From Colletotrichum lupini (Eukaryota; Ascomycota; Sordariomycetes; Glomerellales; Glomerellaceae): DNA of 64,000 nucleotides. Under the pieces are notes generated by a model. It was given only the letters and a program-made list of their open reading frames with translations, did no database searches and was not told where the DNA came from. Positions 1 through 12,476 of the stretch are shown here, piece after piece. The position numbers and the translations under genes are program-made. The number at the start of each line of letters is the position of its first letter. Within the stretch, counting starts at the first letter, position 1. The stretch spans positions 1,674,001 to 1,738,000 of the forward strand of contig NC_064678.1 in the NCBI RefSeq assembly GCF_023278565.1, written 5' to 3'.

Positions 1-3000
1 ACTTCAAATTGAGCTAGGCATGAGACGACACCAAAAAAGGTCCCAAGCCTTTCCCCAAAGAGGTGGGGCGTGTGTGAGCTTGAGGGATTGATAACTTTGA
101 GACGGATGTAGTGAAGAGAAAAAGCTGACTTGGAGCCACGCGGGGTTATGCACTTAATAGCCGGCGGACCCGAAGATACGCCTAGAGTTTGGATGCAAAC
201 GAGAGAGGGAAGCCGAAGCTCGAGTCTCTTTCGGTGCCGCGCAGCCCAGCGAAACCCTCTCCGCGTGAGCGGAGATACGGATAGGGTGTGAAGACGGCAT
301 TTCGCACTCGCTGGGGACCCGGACGCGAGATGGGGGCCCCGCGGATTGGGAGAGTAATCAGGAGATAACCTCAGCAATCTTCCGATGCATCCATGTGGAT
401 TAAACCACGGCAGAGATGGCGAACAGAATGCGGAATGGGGTTTTGAGTTGTCAGTCATTCCTAATGCAGTGGCCGGTCTCCTGGGGGCGTGATGTTTTCT
501 TACACCCATCTACGGATAGATGGGTAGTCATCAACAGCAAACCCGCTGACAGACAGGCACGCAGGGAAACCGTCTTGTGGCTTTTGCCTGCCGGTGTGTG
601 AATGACTGAACTATTTCGAAGGGTCTCGGTTGTTGGCATTTAGCGGGAACCGTTGACGAATCAGCCATTTCCGTGATTGCCTTTTTGCCCTTTGCGCGCG
701 CCGCCGATTCTGCAGCCTGTTCCCCGTTCCAGTGCATACGCTCTTATCATATCATTCTTCACGTTCGAGACGCGGTCTGACAACAGTGACAGGCACCACA
801 AGGACAAGACTCAGGGCAGGCAGCCAAGCGAACCCAGCCTCGGACGTGAGTAACGTACGCGCAACTCCAAGAGGCGCTCTCTTTTTCGCCCTGGGCGAGC
901 GGTGCGGGCACGCGGGCTGCTGCAGCCACAGCCACGGGCGCTCCATTGGTGAGGATATGCGGGCTTTTGCGTGGTGCCCGTCTCTGGAGTGGTGCGGGAT
1001 TGTGTGAGAGTTGAGGCAGTTACATGGCATGGCATGGGGTTTGGCACACGCGAGGCTTGCGTGGTCTTGCATGGCATTTTGGCTGTTTTGCAACGATTTA
1101 GCATTCAGTGAGACGATGGGTTTCGAACTACGATACGCCAACCTCCTCTTCATCCTTCTCCATCCATCCATCACCCCTTCTCGTCTCCGTACAGAAGAGG
1201 GGGTTCGCTTAGGTTGAGCAGCGGGACAACGCTCGGAGGGATGGGGTATTATCTCGGCAGCGTCGCACCGTATTCCCTTCCGACGGACGATGCCCATGCA
1301 AGACGGCCGATGAGGATGAACTCTCGATGTTTACTGTAGGCATTGTGGACACATTCCCTAGCAACGGTGTCGCGCGCATAGTGCATAATTGTGCAAAGGA
1401 AAGCGCCAAGTACCCTGCTCTGAAGATGCTGGACGCCGAGCTGGAGGGAAATGGCTTCTGGCAAGCACTGCATGTCTTGGGGCTTGGGAAGTCTTAGCTC
1501 CTATCAAAAAGTGAAGAAGCGAAGACGCGAGATACCCTTTACTCGCATACGAGTGCCTACTTAAGTGCCCTCCACGTTCAACGCCCTACACCTTTAACTA
1601 GCGTCTGCCCTACAGAAGTTAAACCAAGTCTTGTGGTCTTGACAGAAGCAGTGACAGTAGCCAAAAGGAAAAGGGCCCGCCCTGGTAGAGCTGGGAGTTG
1701 GGACGGCGTGCGTGCTGGCGGATGGAAAATGGGCTCAGAGCAATTACGGTGATACCGAACCGTCTTGGGTTCTCCACTGCAAAAAGGTCCTCCAAGACCA
1801 GACCAGACCGTGAGACCCAAGCTGAAGAAAACGGGGACCCTTGGGCTAAGGATCGAAAAAAAGGCTGGGAGATCGACAGGGTATGTGTCTTGGCGCGCAG
1901 CCCAAGGGATCGAGAGTTTGCGCGTGTCATTGAGTCTAGCCCCTTTCAGGCACAATTTTGTCTCTCAGTAACTAACGCCCATGTGGTTATGTCGGTGCTG
2001 CCGTCTCGTCGGTTGTGGACCGTGGGGATTTGGAGCTGGGAGGGGGGACCTCTCCGTCTCTTGTTGCTGTTATCTGCATAGACGGGAGATGAGAGCGGGG
2101 AGAGGCTCTCTTGAACGGGGTAAACGGCATTCATCCATACGCTACGGATCACACACGCCCCCTCGGCTTAACGCAAAACGGATAGAGGTGTGAAGATAAG
2201 GGGAAAGAGGAGGCAAAGGAGGGAGCCAAGACAGTGGATGGCATTGACCAATCATCGACTGACGGTACCATATTGCTGGCAAAGGTCTTGGAGGAGGCAG
2301 CTGCCGTCTCAAGATTGCGTGGCGTGTATCTGGATGCGGCTGTCTAGTCGTGTACACAGAGATGGTAAGTCTTGGAGAGCCAAGATTAATAATTTTTGGT
2401 CACAGAAAGGTAAAAGTGGTCTGAGAAACGGAGAGAAAGATTACCAAGGAAGGATGAATTGCTAAGAGCTTCTGTGACTCTACAGAGGGGTAAATAGACT
2501 TTGGCATCTAACGGGAACTGCGAAGCTTTGACAGGAGAAGGGGGATGGATTGGAAATTGAAAATGCCATGGCGGAAAGTCTGAACAGAGGTAGGAGCCAC
2601 GCACACATACACTTTTGCGCGCAAAGGGCAGATTGCAAAAGCCCGTGATCGTGTGACAATGTCAAAAAGGACAGGACAGGGCTCATCGTCTCACCAAGTC
2701 AAGTGACACTGCGGATGGAGAGAGCCAGAAACTGAGAGTCTATCACCCTCCGTCTCACTGCCTCCGTGAGCCCGCTCTGCCTGGCCAACAGAAGTCTCCA
2801 GAGAAGGTCTAGACTCTTGACACCGCGACATCCTTTTGCGGGCTTTCTTGGCCAGCAAAATAGAGTTGCCCAGTGTCTCCCCCTTACTTTGAGTTCGTGT
2901 GTGCGCGAGCGGGCTTATTGGTCAAACATCTCCCCGAACGCTGCGGAAATCATCTCGGCGGAATCCCATCAATGCCCGCACCGTAGGCTCGTAAGGCACC

Positions 3001-6000
3001 CCGTCGCAAAAAAAGAGAGAACCACCGCCGCGTTGCTTTTTTGCTCATGATGGGGGTTGATTGCATCCAACAACAGCCCTTTGTCGTGCACCCGCAACGG
3101 CGGTTAAGTTTTTTCCACATTGATCGAGAAAAAGTGTTCCTCTTTGACTCGTATTCTCCAAATAAACAAATTTTCAACCTTCCAGCAAAGTATTGCAGTT
3201 TCAATAGCACGAGCTTTACCTGTGATACTCAAAGGTTAGGAATAGTAACAGAAACAAACAAAATGGGCAGAAAATAGCTCTCCCCCCAAGCAAAAGCAAA
3301 TTTGAGTGGAACAACCAACTCAACCCATCGCGTTTCACACAACACAGAAGCATGCGCATACTCTTCAATATCTCTGAAAAATTCTCCATACTGACTATAT
3401 TTGGGTTGTCGCGTTCTCCCGTGATATGCATTGTTCACCCATACCTCCATCGGGGCCCAATTCTCACGTAAAGAGGCTGTATACGCCAAACAAATTCCTC
3501 CCGACCCCGGATCCCGCCGACCAAAAACGGGACGCAGACACGCCAATTAGGAGTGGCCGTTGGCTCCGTTGTGGTGCCGTCCCCGTTGGTGCCGTTGATG
3601 CCGTTGAGCGTTGGGGCTGGTCGCCGAGTGGTCTTGCGCCCCCCCCCCCCCCTCCGGGACGCCGGGATATGGATTCGAACGGGCAACTTGGACCCCGAAC
3701 TTCAGGCTGACACCTTTTTGACATACACAGCCCTCGGGAAGAGGGGGGCACGGGGGGGCGCACGAGGTAAGCAAGTATAGTACTTTGTAGGCTGGCAAGG
3801 ATGGAGGAGTCGAGCATGAATCCGAAGCCGTAAAGTAGAGGATGGGAAGTGCACATGCGAGGGAAACAGAGAGGCAGCAACAGCATCTCTAACTAACCTT
3901 TGGACCGCAGCAAAACAGAGCACCGCACCCTGGGTCCGTAGAGAAAACCCCATGCTCCGGGGAAGGGATAGACCCAGGCAATATTGATCACCAGCTAAGA
4001 GTCAGAAGGGGCCGCAAGGGCCGCCTTGAGGACCCCTTTGGAGCAAAAAAAGAGAATAGGTACTAAATGGCGCTCTCTCGGTGGGCTTCTGTTTGCGACA
4101 ACATGCAATTCCTTACGCGGAAATCGCATGGTTCGGGCCCTCCGTCCGTCCCAAGGCCCCTCTATGTAAGTTTGAGAACGTTCCCGCCAAGTGGATGCCC
4201 TTTTTTGCCCTCTTCGCTTTCGACGGGCTCGCTCGCTCTCAGCAGAGCAAGCATGCCATGTCTATCTTATCACCCAGGGCCAAGCCCAAGCCAAAGAGAA
4301 CGAGGCGCAAAGGCAACGCATCAGACTGTGCGCCATGGCGCGTCGTTGAGAGAGATGGAGGAGCCCTGGGAGGTGCCTTAGTCCCCACTTAGTTGGAAAA
4401 CGGCAGTGATGGCGTAAATTACATACGCAAGGGAGAGGGAGATTTACAACGGCTTCCCGTGAGGATCATGCAACATTAGCATCTAGCACGACGGCTGCCA
4501 CGAGCGAATTGTCAATCCAAAACCGTGGAGAGGGACTTGCGGGCTGCCTCTGCGAGTCTGAGCCAAACGAAAATGCGGATTATTTTCCAAAATCAAAGGG
4601 TTGTTGAAGGCTCCAGAAGGAACGAGACGGTAGTGTTCCAACGCCGCTCCAGTGCTCCACGGTTCGGGGCTCCGTTTTGTCGATCTGGGGTGGCCCCCGT
4701 CGTTGGGACTTGGCTCTTTTGATCGTTAGGTCCCCTGATATTCAGCTGGGACAGCACAGCTGAAGATGTGTCGAAAACGGCGATTGAGCGTTGAGGTGGC
4801 CTGATGATGGGTGGTATTCATCGGTGGCTCGGAGATTTTGATCAAGACGCCCCCTTCAGGAACATTGAGAGAATCTCCATTGGGCTGGGGACGGGCGGCA
4901 TCTCGAAACATGAAACCTTGCGCTACTTTTGCCAAATCTCCAACGTACACAGTAGACTCCTATTCCTTCTTACCCACCATTGACAACCTCCACCTCCCGT
5001 GATCCAAGCCAAGTCCGTCAATGTGTGTGTGTAAGAGTGAGAGTGTGAATGCGAACGTGTGTACCGCCCGCCCTATCACGCACAATCCACGGGCTCCGCG
5101 CGGCCGCCCCATGAGACGCCGACATTTCCACGTAATACAGCTGGCTTCAAGTTCATGACCACCCATCAAACAGTCAGGATCAGCCTTTTGGCGAGAACCT
5201 AAGGATGAACGGACACACATACACACACGCACAAATCCACACCACGTTGCTCTATCCGTACTGACACTCGGCGCTACGGGTTCATAGCTTCCCCCGCCGT
5301 TTGATGTCGCTTCTCCGCCACACCCTCCACAACCCGTCCTGTAATCGAGATGCGCAATCAAAGCCACCTCTCGACCAGCGTCTCGGACTGATGACCTGCC
5401 CTGCCTGGTATCGCCCGGGAGGCTTAGAAAGAGGGGGGAGGCTGTTAGAACTTAGGGACCCGCGGGTGATAGCATCGACGATGGTAGGACATTCGTCGTC
5501 CTTTCGATCAAGCACAAACATGCCAACGCGGGACCCAGATATGCGCAACGCAACATGGGAAAATAGTTACATCCAGGGAGGGCGCACTCGGGAAACGATG
5601 GAGCAGGAGTGAGGCCTAGAAGTCTGATCAATCACTTTTTCTTCTGTTTTTAATTCTCCTTTGGTTTGGACCCTGAATTTCAGAGCTCCATCTTTCCGAT
5701 CCAACCCATGCGAGATGTGTTAAAAGTGCCGACGTTCCCCATCAATCTCCGTGCCGCGAAGGAAGACGCAGCCCCTTGAATGTTTGTCTTCACCGGTAAA
5801 CAAACACTTTCGCTTCTTCCTTTGACACAAAAAAGTCTTTGAGCAGACAATTTTTTACCTTTTACTGGTTCGTTGTTCATTTGCATTGAAACTCTATCCA
5901 CCGGTCTGGAAGAGTCATACCGCCCAGTCACCGACGTGTTGTCGTTTTGTTACCTGATCAACAAGAAAGGGTTCAACTTGACAAGTCATCGAAAACCCAC

Positions 6001-6999
6001 ATTGAATCAACACCGCCTAGCGAGAAAAAAAATAGAAATCCCCGAGGGTTCCAGTTACCGGCGCTTACGCCGTGCGAAGCGAGCGAGCAGGCCTCAATTC
6101 ACCAATACATCTCATCCAGGCAGGCCTCAAACAGAAAGACAGAAAAAAAAAGAGAGTCACACTACTCCGTACCCTAGGGCTTGTTGAGTTACAAACCACG
6201 CATTTCGGCCTCAGCACTGCCCAAAGGAAGAAAGACGGGAAGCTAGGTATTACGACTCAGATATTGCAGCCAACGCTCTCCCGATATCTGCCCAATCGAA
6301 CGACAACCCCCAGTCCAGGACTCCAGTTTGCGTTTGCGTTTGCCGTTCAGCTGCACACGCCCCTCCTCCGTTGGACGGACGGCGCCCCGTTGGAACGAAT
6401 ATTTCCGTAAGACTCTCCATCCGTTCCGTTATCACCGTTTGTCGCATATAGTGCATATGCATTGTCCGTATCCGTTACGAATGGAACTAACCCCACACCC
6501 CAGTCTTATTCGACCAAGCAAACGCTGACGCAGGCCCTTTACGGGACTCACGCCCATCCGTAATCACCACGTCGTCTCCAAATCGGCATCGACCGTCTCG
6601 CCAGTCATCGAACCGTCACTTTGACGGTCCACCCACACCATCTCGCATCCACCCAGCAGAACACCGTCACGCCCTCTCTCTCACTCACTCTCTCCGTTCT
6701 CCGTTCTTCCTCGCTCTCCTCTCTCTCCCAATCTCTCATAGTCTCTCTCCCTCGGCTTGGCTGGGGCTTGGCTTCACACGCCCCTTCTCTTTCCTCGAAC
6801 GACCACCAGTTCCCCCTTGCCCTTCTGACTTCTTGTCGTGCTGGGCGGCATCACCCACCACTCACTGCTCCTAGCACAAGCTGCACAAGCCCGGCTCTGT
6901 CGGACAACGGAGTGTGAGTGAGTGACCGTTGGCCGTCTCCCTTCTTGCCGACAGTTCCATAGGCCGTCGCGCCTTGCACATTTCCACAAGCAAGCTTGC
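1..6999. other. Gene-poor intergenic region
   Basis: I see no convincing gene here on either strand. Reading frames are short, biased in composition and mostly overlap one another, and none has a recognisable domain or a good set of splice signals. Base composition is balanced and CA/TG dinucleotides are common, so the region has not been mutated by RIP, unlike the retroelements further right. A run of 14 C lies at 3639-3652. From about 6.6 kb the sequence becomes pyrimidine-rich, which looks like the start of the promoter and leader of the gene at 7463. Confidence 0.6.
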
Positions 7000-7462
7000 A
7001 TTATTACGCTGAGCCTGCCATCACCATCCGTTCTCTCGTCGATCCCACACACACACTCACTCACAAGTACACACACTCGCACACCCCTCTCCTCCCGGGG
7101 GCCTTTTCACACACCCACCCCCCTGCCAGACTCACAGATTACACCCTGGTGTTCGCTTTTACCCTCCTTATTTCTTTTCTTAACCCCTCACCCCTGCCGC
7201 TCACACCCCCCCTTGGACACCACACTGCTCGTCCTCCCACAGTTACTCTTCATTATATATCATCAAGCCTTCCCACGCCCACATCTCGGGACTTCACTCT
7301 CCCTACCAACTCTTGCACTTGCAATACAACTCCAACTTCCAACATACAACGACTTGGAATACTATACCAAAGGCAAACCAACATCAGCACTACCACCAAC
7401 ACCACCACCAACAGGGATAACTACTACAATACCATAGAACAACAACACCAACAACCACCACC
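6620..7462 (+). promoter_or_regulatory. CT-rich then CA-rich promoter/leader
   Basis: The sequence shifts from CT-rich (about 6660-6760) to ACAC/CTCAC-rich (about 7040-7120) and then to CAACACCAC-type A/C-rich sequence directly before the ATG at 7463. This is the usual look of a strongly transcribed fungal promoter followed by an unstructured leader. A TATATAT motif lies at about 7254-7260. Several ATGs occur in the leader (for example 6996) and open low-complexity frames, so upstream reading frames could affect translation. The extent is inferred from composition only. Confidence 0.5.
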
Positions 7463-7732
7463 ATGCCTTCGACGAGCTCGCGCCCCTCCCAGATCCACTA
7501 CAGCTCCTCCTCATCCTCCGACTCCGACCTCTCCTCAGCATCCTCATCCTACAGACACAGCATGGACTCCATCTCCAGGCCCGTGGCCTCCGTCGAGGTC
7601 CTTCGCTGCCTGCGCTGCGCGAGGTCCGTCGAGGCTACCTCCACCGACGACTCCAGCTCAACGGGAATGGTCCGCATCGCTCACAACCTCTACTACTGCG
7701 AACGCTGCGCCAAGATGGTCGGCTACAAATGA
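7463..7732 (+). CDS. Ser-rich small protein with two CxxC pairs (putative zinc ribbon)
   Basis: Single exon, 89 aa. The ATG sits in a favourable ACCACCATGCC context after an A/C-rich leader. Residues 1-40 are almost all Ser plus Asp/Tyr/Arg and are probably disordered. The second half has one CxxC pair (CLRC) and, about 25 residues later, another (CERC) just before the C-terminal end, KMVGYK. Two CxxC pairs at this distance suggest a small zinc-binding knuckle. No enzyme motif, signal peptide or membrane segment is visible. I believe similar short proteins ending in CERCAKMVGYK occur in other Sordariomycetes, but I cannot name a function. A longer overlapping frame (6996-7871) is low-complexity leader read through and is not favoured. 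Confidence 0.8.
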   Translation: MPSTSSRPSQIHYSSSSSSDSDLSSASSSYRHSMDSISRPVASVEVLRCLRCARSVEATSTDDSSSTGMVRIAHNLYYCERCAKMVGYK

Positions 7733-8029
7733 GTGGCCCATAGGTCGGGACGTAACTTGGGGGGTGACGGATCAGTATACGACGGACCGGCACCATCTTC
7801 TTTATTCCAACCAACTGCAGCAAAATCTAGTCTGCAACTCCCATGGACACGACTCCAACAACAGCCGATGATGGCCAACCTCACCCACACGACTGAGGTA
7901 CACCACCATGCGAAGGACAACTCTACGTCAGGCACCACAGCGAGAGCACATAGCTCGGCTCGGTTACGACTTGGGATCTTACTCAGTTGTCCAGGGACCC
8001 GACGGACACAGTCATGTCTGACTGAGTAT

Positions 8030-8048
8030 GTCTCCCTGAGAGGGAGAC
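8030..8048. repeat. Perfect 8-bp hairpin
   Basis: GTCTCCCT (8030-8037) and AGGGAGAC (8041-8048) are perfect complements around the 3-base loop GAG. It lies about 300 bases downstream of the stop codon of the 89-aa gene. It could be a structured 3' UTR element or a protein-binding palindrome. Confidence 0.6.
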
Positions 8049-8474
8049 CTCATTCCTTCACCAAGGATCAGCACTACAGGTCGGCGATTCCCCAGACCGC
8101 GTCTGAGTTGCCAATCAACTCCGCGGTCTGATCGACAGCTTTTTTTCTTCTTCTCTTCATCTTCAATTCTATTCCCACGGACTGAGAAGAGAGCATCGAA
8201 ATGTATGCACCGTGCACTTGGACAAAGTGGGTCCATTCTCCTTTGGATTCTTCTTCTCGACCTGGCCTCGCCTCAGTCACATGGTCACCCCGTCGAGGTT
8301 GAAACAACCCACACAAGCCCTCCAATGGACATGAACGACGGCACATTGCTACAGCAGCATTATCCAATGCTACGCAACGTCAGAAAGATGTCAACACGGC
8401 ACAACAAGCACATGCACTCGCACACAACTTGTCGTTCAACATCCGTTTTCCACAGTTGTCGACAGCCGTGCCGA

Positions 8475-8486
8475 GTCGGCGCCGAC
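8475..8486. repeat. 12-bp perfect palindrome
   Basis: GTCGGCGCCGAC reads the same on both strands. The form is that of a dimeric DNA-binding site, but no factor can be named from the sequence alone. Confidence 0.55.
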
Positions 8487-8513
8487 GGGGTCTCCCGGTA
8501 GCCACACCTCACC

Positions 8514-8565
8514 AGCTGTCAATCATTCAACCGGGTCTGACATGATCTGACCCGAATTGACAGCT
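8514..8565. repeat. Two-step inverted repeat (10 bp + 6 bp arms)
   Basis: AGCTGTCAAT (8514-8523) pairs perfectly with ATTGACAGCT (8556-8565). Inside it CGGGTC (8532-8537) pairs with GACCCG (8549-8554). An 8-base bulge lies on one side and 1 base on the other. In RNA this would form a long stem with an internal loop. The concentric arms are unlikely to be accidental. Confidence 0.6.
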
Positions 8566-11500
8566 ACGATGCTTATGGATACCTCCTCGCCCGACCCAGT
8601 GGCTGAGTCCGGTCAGGAACTTATTTTATCGAACGCCTTTCTTCCACGCATCTTGGCTTTTTTCCCTTCTACAGTTCTTCTGACCACATGGACGGAGGGA
8701 TGCACCAGCACCAGCAAAAGGTCTCAGGGTTAGTCATCTCACAGCCCGGCCTCTCCCATTGGCTGCACGATGCCCCCGTGTCTCCACTTTCCCACCCTTC
8801 GGGGCGCGGGATTGGCTGACACTGGGGCCTTGGCACTTCCGCAACCGGCTATTGGCGCATGGGGCACCCCACATTCTCTCACTTGCAACGCGCACGAAAA
8901 AAAGAGACTCGGCAACGCTGGGCGAACAGGCAACAGTTTCATGTACCTTTCTTGTGCGCTGTTTGCGGTCTTCCACCCACCTCCAACGCACAGGCCGCTG
9001 CGCCTGCCTCGGCTTCCGCTTTTCTTCTCTTTCTTGGTGCCTGAGAGCGAAAAAGGTCCCTTTCTCGTTCGTCTCGGATACGAGGAGAATGCGTGTCCGG
9101 AAGGGAAGAAGAAGCCACGGCTTATCTTTTTCTCTTTTGACCCTTTGGCTCCGTTCCGCTGGTTCAATTGCCGGCGCTTGCTGTAGCGACTTTTTTTTTC
9201 ACTTCAGGGTCTCCCCTCTCTCAACTCCTCCACCAAAGGGGAAAAGACATCACCGTGCATGATGATGGTTCTACCCCGAAACTCTGGAAAATAGTCGGTT
9301 GGCGCTGCTGTTCGCGACTGCAGATGCACCACCAACTTTAGCGCGCTTTGCGAAGTTTGGGGGGAAACACACACAAACCAGTCCATTCCACAGAGGGAGT
9401 GGAACACAAGTCGACGATGCGGACGTCATTGGAGAATCATAGGGGTCCTCGTGAGGGGCACTCCTCTCTCTGCCCTTTGGTGACCACGAAATCTGCACTG
9501 CCGAGATGGCGCGCTTTTCTCAATCCCGCCCAATCACGACCATTCCCTTCTCCGCAGTCGACTCCGTCCCTGCTTGGTGGGCGCCTCTGACGTCGTCGCG
9601 CATGGGGAAAGTCAATATTTCTGTCGGCTACCAATTTTTTTTTCTTGACTTCTTTTTTCGATGCTGCAGTCTGTCCTTGCGGGGCTAGGGCGAGTGGGCT
9701 CTTTTTGGGGGATTTTTGATGAGCGCGCAATTGGAATAGCATCATTAGCGGAATTGTTTTTACCATGGGAAAAAGATACGAGGAGGAAAGTGTACAGGAT
9801 ACTACTACAATACCCTTGGGGCATCATTTGGCGAAAAGAAAAAACGGGGATTTAGCATTTTTAGCAGGCGGATACCAGACTCTTTTACAGAAATGTTATG
9901 AAACATATCAAGAACAATCAAATGAAGCAATTCGCAAGCTCTTTGGCCTCTTTCTAAATTGTGAAAAAATCATTTCCTCATCATTACCGTGATGGTATCT
10001 CTGGGCCAGACAGGCTCAACATCTCATTCCCGAGCTATCACAACCCTGCCAAGCTTTGGTGTCAATGCGTTGGGCCCCATGGCTCGATTATGCCCGAAGC
10101 AAACAACAGAAAATCGGAAAAGTTCCGGGGATTTGTTGTTGATGGGGCCTCGACGAAATCGATGTACGGATACGGAGTACTCCATAAGGATAGTCTGCTA
10201 ATCTCTCTCGCGATAAACCTCGCAATCTTGGCAAAACCTCGTCCGCCCCGTGTTGGACCGTGGACGAACTTGTGTCGACGAAAAAGGGCTTCAAGCGCCT
10301 AGCCGTAAAAGACTGAACCGACCGAACCGCCCGCCCACTCGCCCGCCGGCCGGCCGGCCGATACGGCCATTTTCAGACCATACATTCCGTATCCCGTGGG
10401 CACTTTTTTGGAATCAGTCCATGCGAAAAAGAAAAAAAAAAGGTATACTAGATGAAGACCAAAGCTTGGCGAACGACGCAGGAAAAAAGAAGCGTAAAGT
10501 ATCCGTACATTTCCCACAGCATCCCGTCGGTCCCACGGGCGAACCACCCAAAGAAAGCAAAAAGGTTAAGAAAATGCGAGAAAAAAAATTCAGCATCAGG
10601 GTGAAGCCTGTCGGCCGTAGTCCGTACCTCTCTCCCTCGCCCTCCTCTGAAACACGCGCCCGATGAACAGCGGGCTCGAAGACCGGACTGCCTGCTGTTG
10701 TGTCAAGTTGTCTGCGATCGGAGTCGAGTCCGGATCTAGGAGAGGTTGCTGGCCCGCGACGGAGGGAGAGAGAGGTAGAGCCGCGGAGGGGACACACAGA
10801 CAGAGACGCACAGAAAAAAGTTGAGACGAAATGTTTCGTTGGTCTCCGGACAAATCCGTGTCTTTCGCTCTCTCGGCCAAGTCTTGGATTTCCTGTCTCT
10901 CGCTTCCGCGGACCATCAACGTCCCGCGGCCACCACTCAACAGTTCATTTCGTCAAGGTTAACGGAGCATCACCCTGCGAAAATGAGTCTTGTTGCGTGT
11001 CTTGCTCAGATAGAGTAAACTACATACTATTGATGATGCAATTGTGTCATTATGCTGTTCGATACCAATACAACGATTTCAGCTCAGTGTCACGTTACGT
11101 TACAGCGACTTCACTCAAGGCCCCAAGGCCCGCATTCCAGTCCTTCTCGTAGCGTACGTGTTTCTAAATATTGCCCGCATCTCGCATCTGGGGTGTGGGG
11201 GATGAGAGGCGAAGTGCAGCCCGCCTCCGGTCCCTACCGTCCGGTTCGCGTTTGGCGTGTGTGCAATCTTTACATTTCATGAATTCGTTACTGGAGGGGG
11301 AGGCGATCTGCAAACATCTGCACGGAAAACAGGAAGTTTGACGACTCTAGAAGCGTTCGGTCCCTGATTATCAACGAATCGGTAACCTTGCGAAAACTCT
11401 TTTGGGAAGAGGACGGCCTTTGGGGGAGATGGTGTGCCGAGGTGCAGGAGGGTATTCCCGTTACGGCGAACGGTTTATTCTGCTTTGGGGCGTTGATGTT

Positions 11501-11758
11501 GCTTACCACCACCTCTTGACTTAACGTGCATGTATGCATGGGGACAGTAGAGTTGACTGTGGCTGTGAAAGAAAAAATGCAAAGACCATCTGCGTGAGAC
11601 CGGATGGCAGGTCAGGTAAACAACCACTAAAGCCGTCAATCACCGACTGTTTCTGCAATATGGACGAATAGAGTAGTGCGAAACCAGTTCATACAATCGA
11701 ACCGAGGAGCCGCGCTCGCATCCTGCGCACGCATAGCGCAGACGCAGATCACAACCTC

Positions 11759-12272
11759 TCAGCACCCCCCCTCCTCTTGAATGGCCTCGCGCATGTCCGT
11801 GACATCGAGGTAGGGGCCTTCGCTTAGCATGTAAAATGTATCAGAAACCGCGCTGGCGCCGGCGCGAAGGAGGAAGGTGGACATGGGCAAGGTCAGGAAG
11901 AGCGCAGCGAGAGCAGCGATAATCATAGCTCTTGGGGTGGGTGACATGACACGAGAAGATCTACCGCGCAGGTTGTTGGCCTTTTCTCTCTCTTCTTTTG
12001 GGTCGCACGCGGGACGCCGCAGCTGGGATGGAGCTGGGAAGAGTGTCAAAGGGTGGATGAACTGCGGATGTCGACATGGAGGCACGGATTGGGGCTGCGA
12101 CTACTCCGACGGGGACGAGTTCACGAAGGAATGAGAAGCTGGGCGTTTGATAGTCCATGTCCGCGGAAGCTCAGACTTGAGGATTTACCACGGTGTCGTA
12201 CCGTGGCATTCGTAGATCGTCCACGCTCGTCTCGCCGAATTCCGGCGTCAGAGTGATGGCTCCCCCTCCCAT
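11759..12272 (-). CDS. Candidate small membrane protein, two exons
   Basis: Proposed exons are 12272-12202 and 11960-11759 (90 aa). The second exon alone, from the ATG at 11947, gives 62 aa. It encodes a clear hydrophobic helix (IIAALAALFLTLPMSTFLL) followed by a polar tail ending EAIQEEGGC. The first exon reads ITLTPEFGETSVDDLRMPR, which looks like real coding sequence. Its CG|GTACGA donor matches in phase the GCGGTAG acceptor before the second exon; the 241-nt intron is long for this genome. Upstream of the first exon the frame runs into a stop and then a C-homopolymer patch, so the true 5' end may be missing or damaged in this assembly. No family is recognised. Confidence 0.45.
12188..12206. 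repeat. 7-bp hairpin over the proposed splice donor
   Basis: CCACGGT (12188-12194) pairs with ACCGTGG (12200-12206) across the loop GTCGT. On the minus strand the proposed 5' splice site of the small membrane protein gene (GT at 12201) falls inside the stem. Any regulatory role is speculative. Confidence 0.45.
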
Positions 12273-12320
12273 GGCTCCCCTTGAGCCGCGCGAGCGCGGT
12301 ATCTCTCGCTCGTCTCAACC

Positions 12321-12325
12321 GCCTG

Positions 12326-12356
<31 letters not shown>

Positions 12357-12476
12357 CCCCCCCCCACCGAATCCCGCGGCCCGGGGGTTGCCCCCCCCCC
12401 CCCGGGCCCCCCTGAGCCCCGCGGGCGGCGTTTTTCTCCCCCCTTCCCACCCCCCGCCCCCCCCCCCCCCCCATTA
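12321..12476. repeat. C-homopolymer patch (probable assembly artefact)
   Basis: About 155 bases are almost entirely C, including one run of 27 C (12326-12352) and further runs near 12357-12365, 12390-12405 and 12456-12472. Nothing else in the window looks like this. A misread or gap-filled homopolymer region is as likely as a genuine tract. Confidence 0.7.

Larger units (their letters stand above)
7733..11758. other. Intergenic region with inverted repeats
   Basis: No gene can be supported. The first 900 bases after the 89-aa gene hold three clear inverted repeats, listed separately, and may be a long structured 3' UTR or a noncoding RNA. A (CCGG)n-like GC stretch lies at about 10338-10360. 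Overlapping frames at 8739-9262 on both strands are mutual shadows with no domain. Confidence 0.5.

Noticed and set aside
752..1297. 181-codon minus-strand frame
   Set aside because: Arg/Ser/Pro-rich, no domain, no splice signals, overlapped by other frames; within chance for GC-balanced DNA.
3665..3705. tRNA-like GGATTCGAAC string on the minus strand
   Set aside because: Resembles a T-loop, but the T stem does not pair and no acceptor stem can be built.
6996..7871. 291-codon open frame overlapping the 89-aa gene
   Set aside because: Composition is Thr/His/Pro low complexity that reflects the CA-rich leader, and it overlaps in another frame a shorter protein with zinc-ligand pairs.
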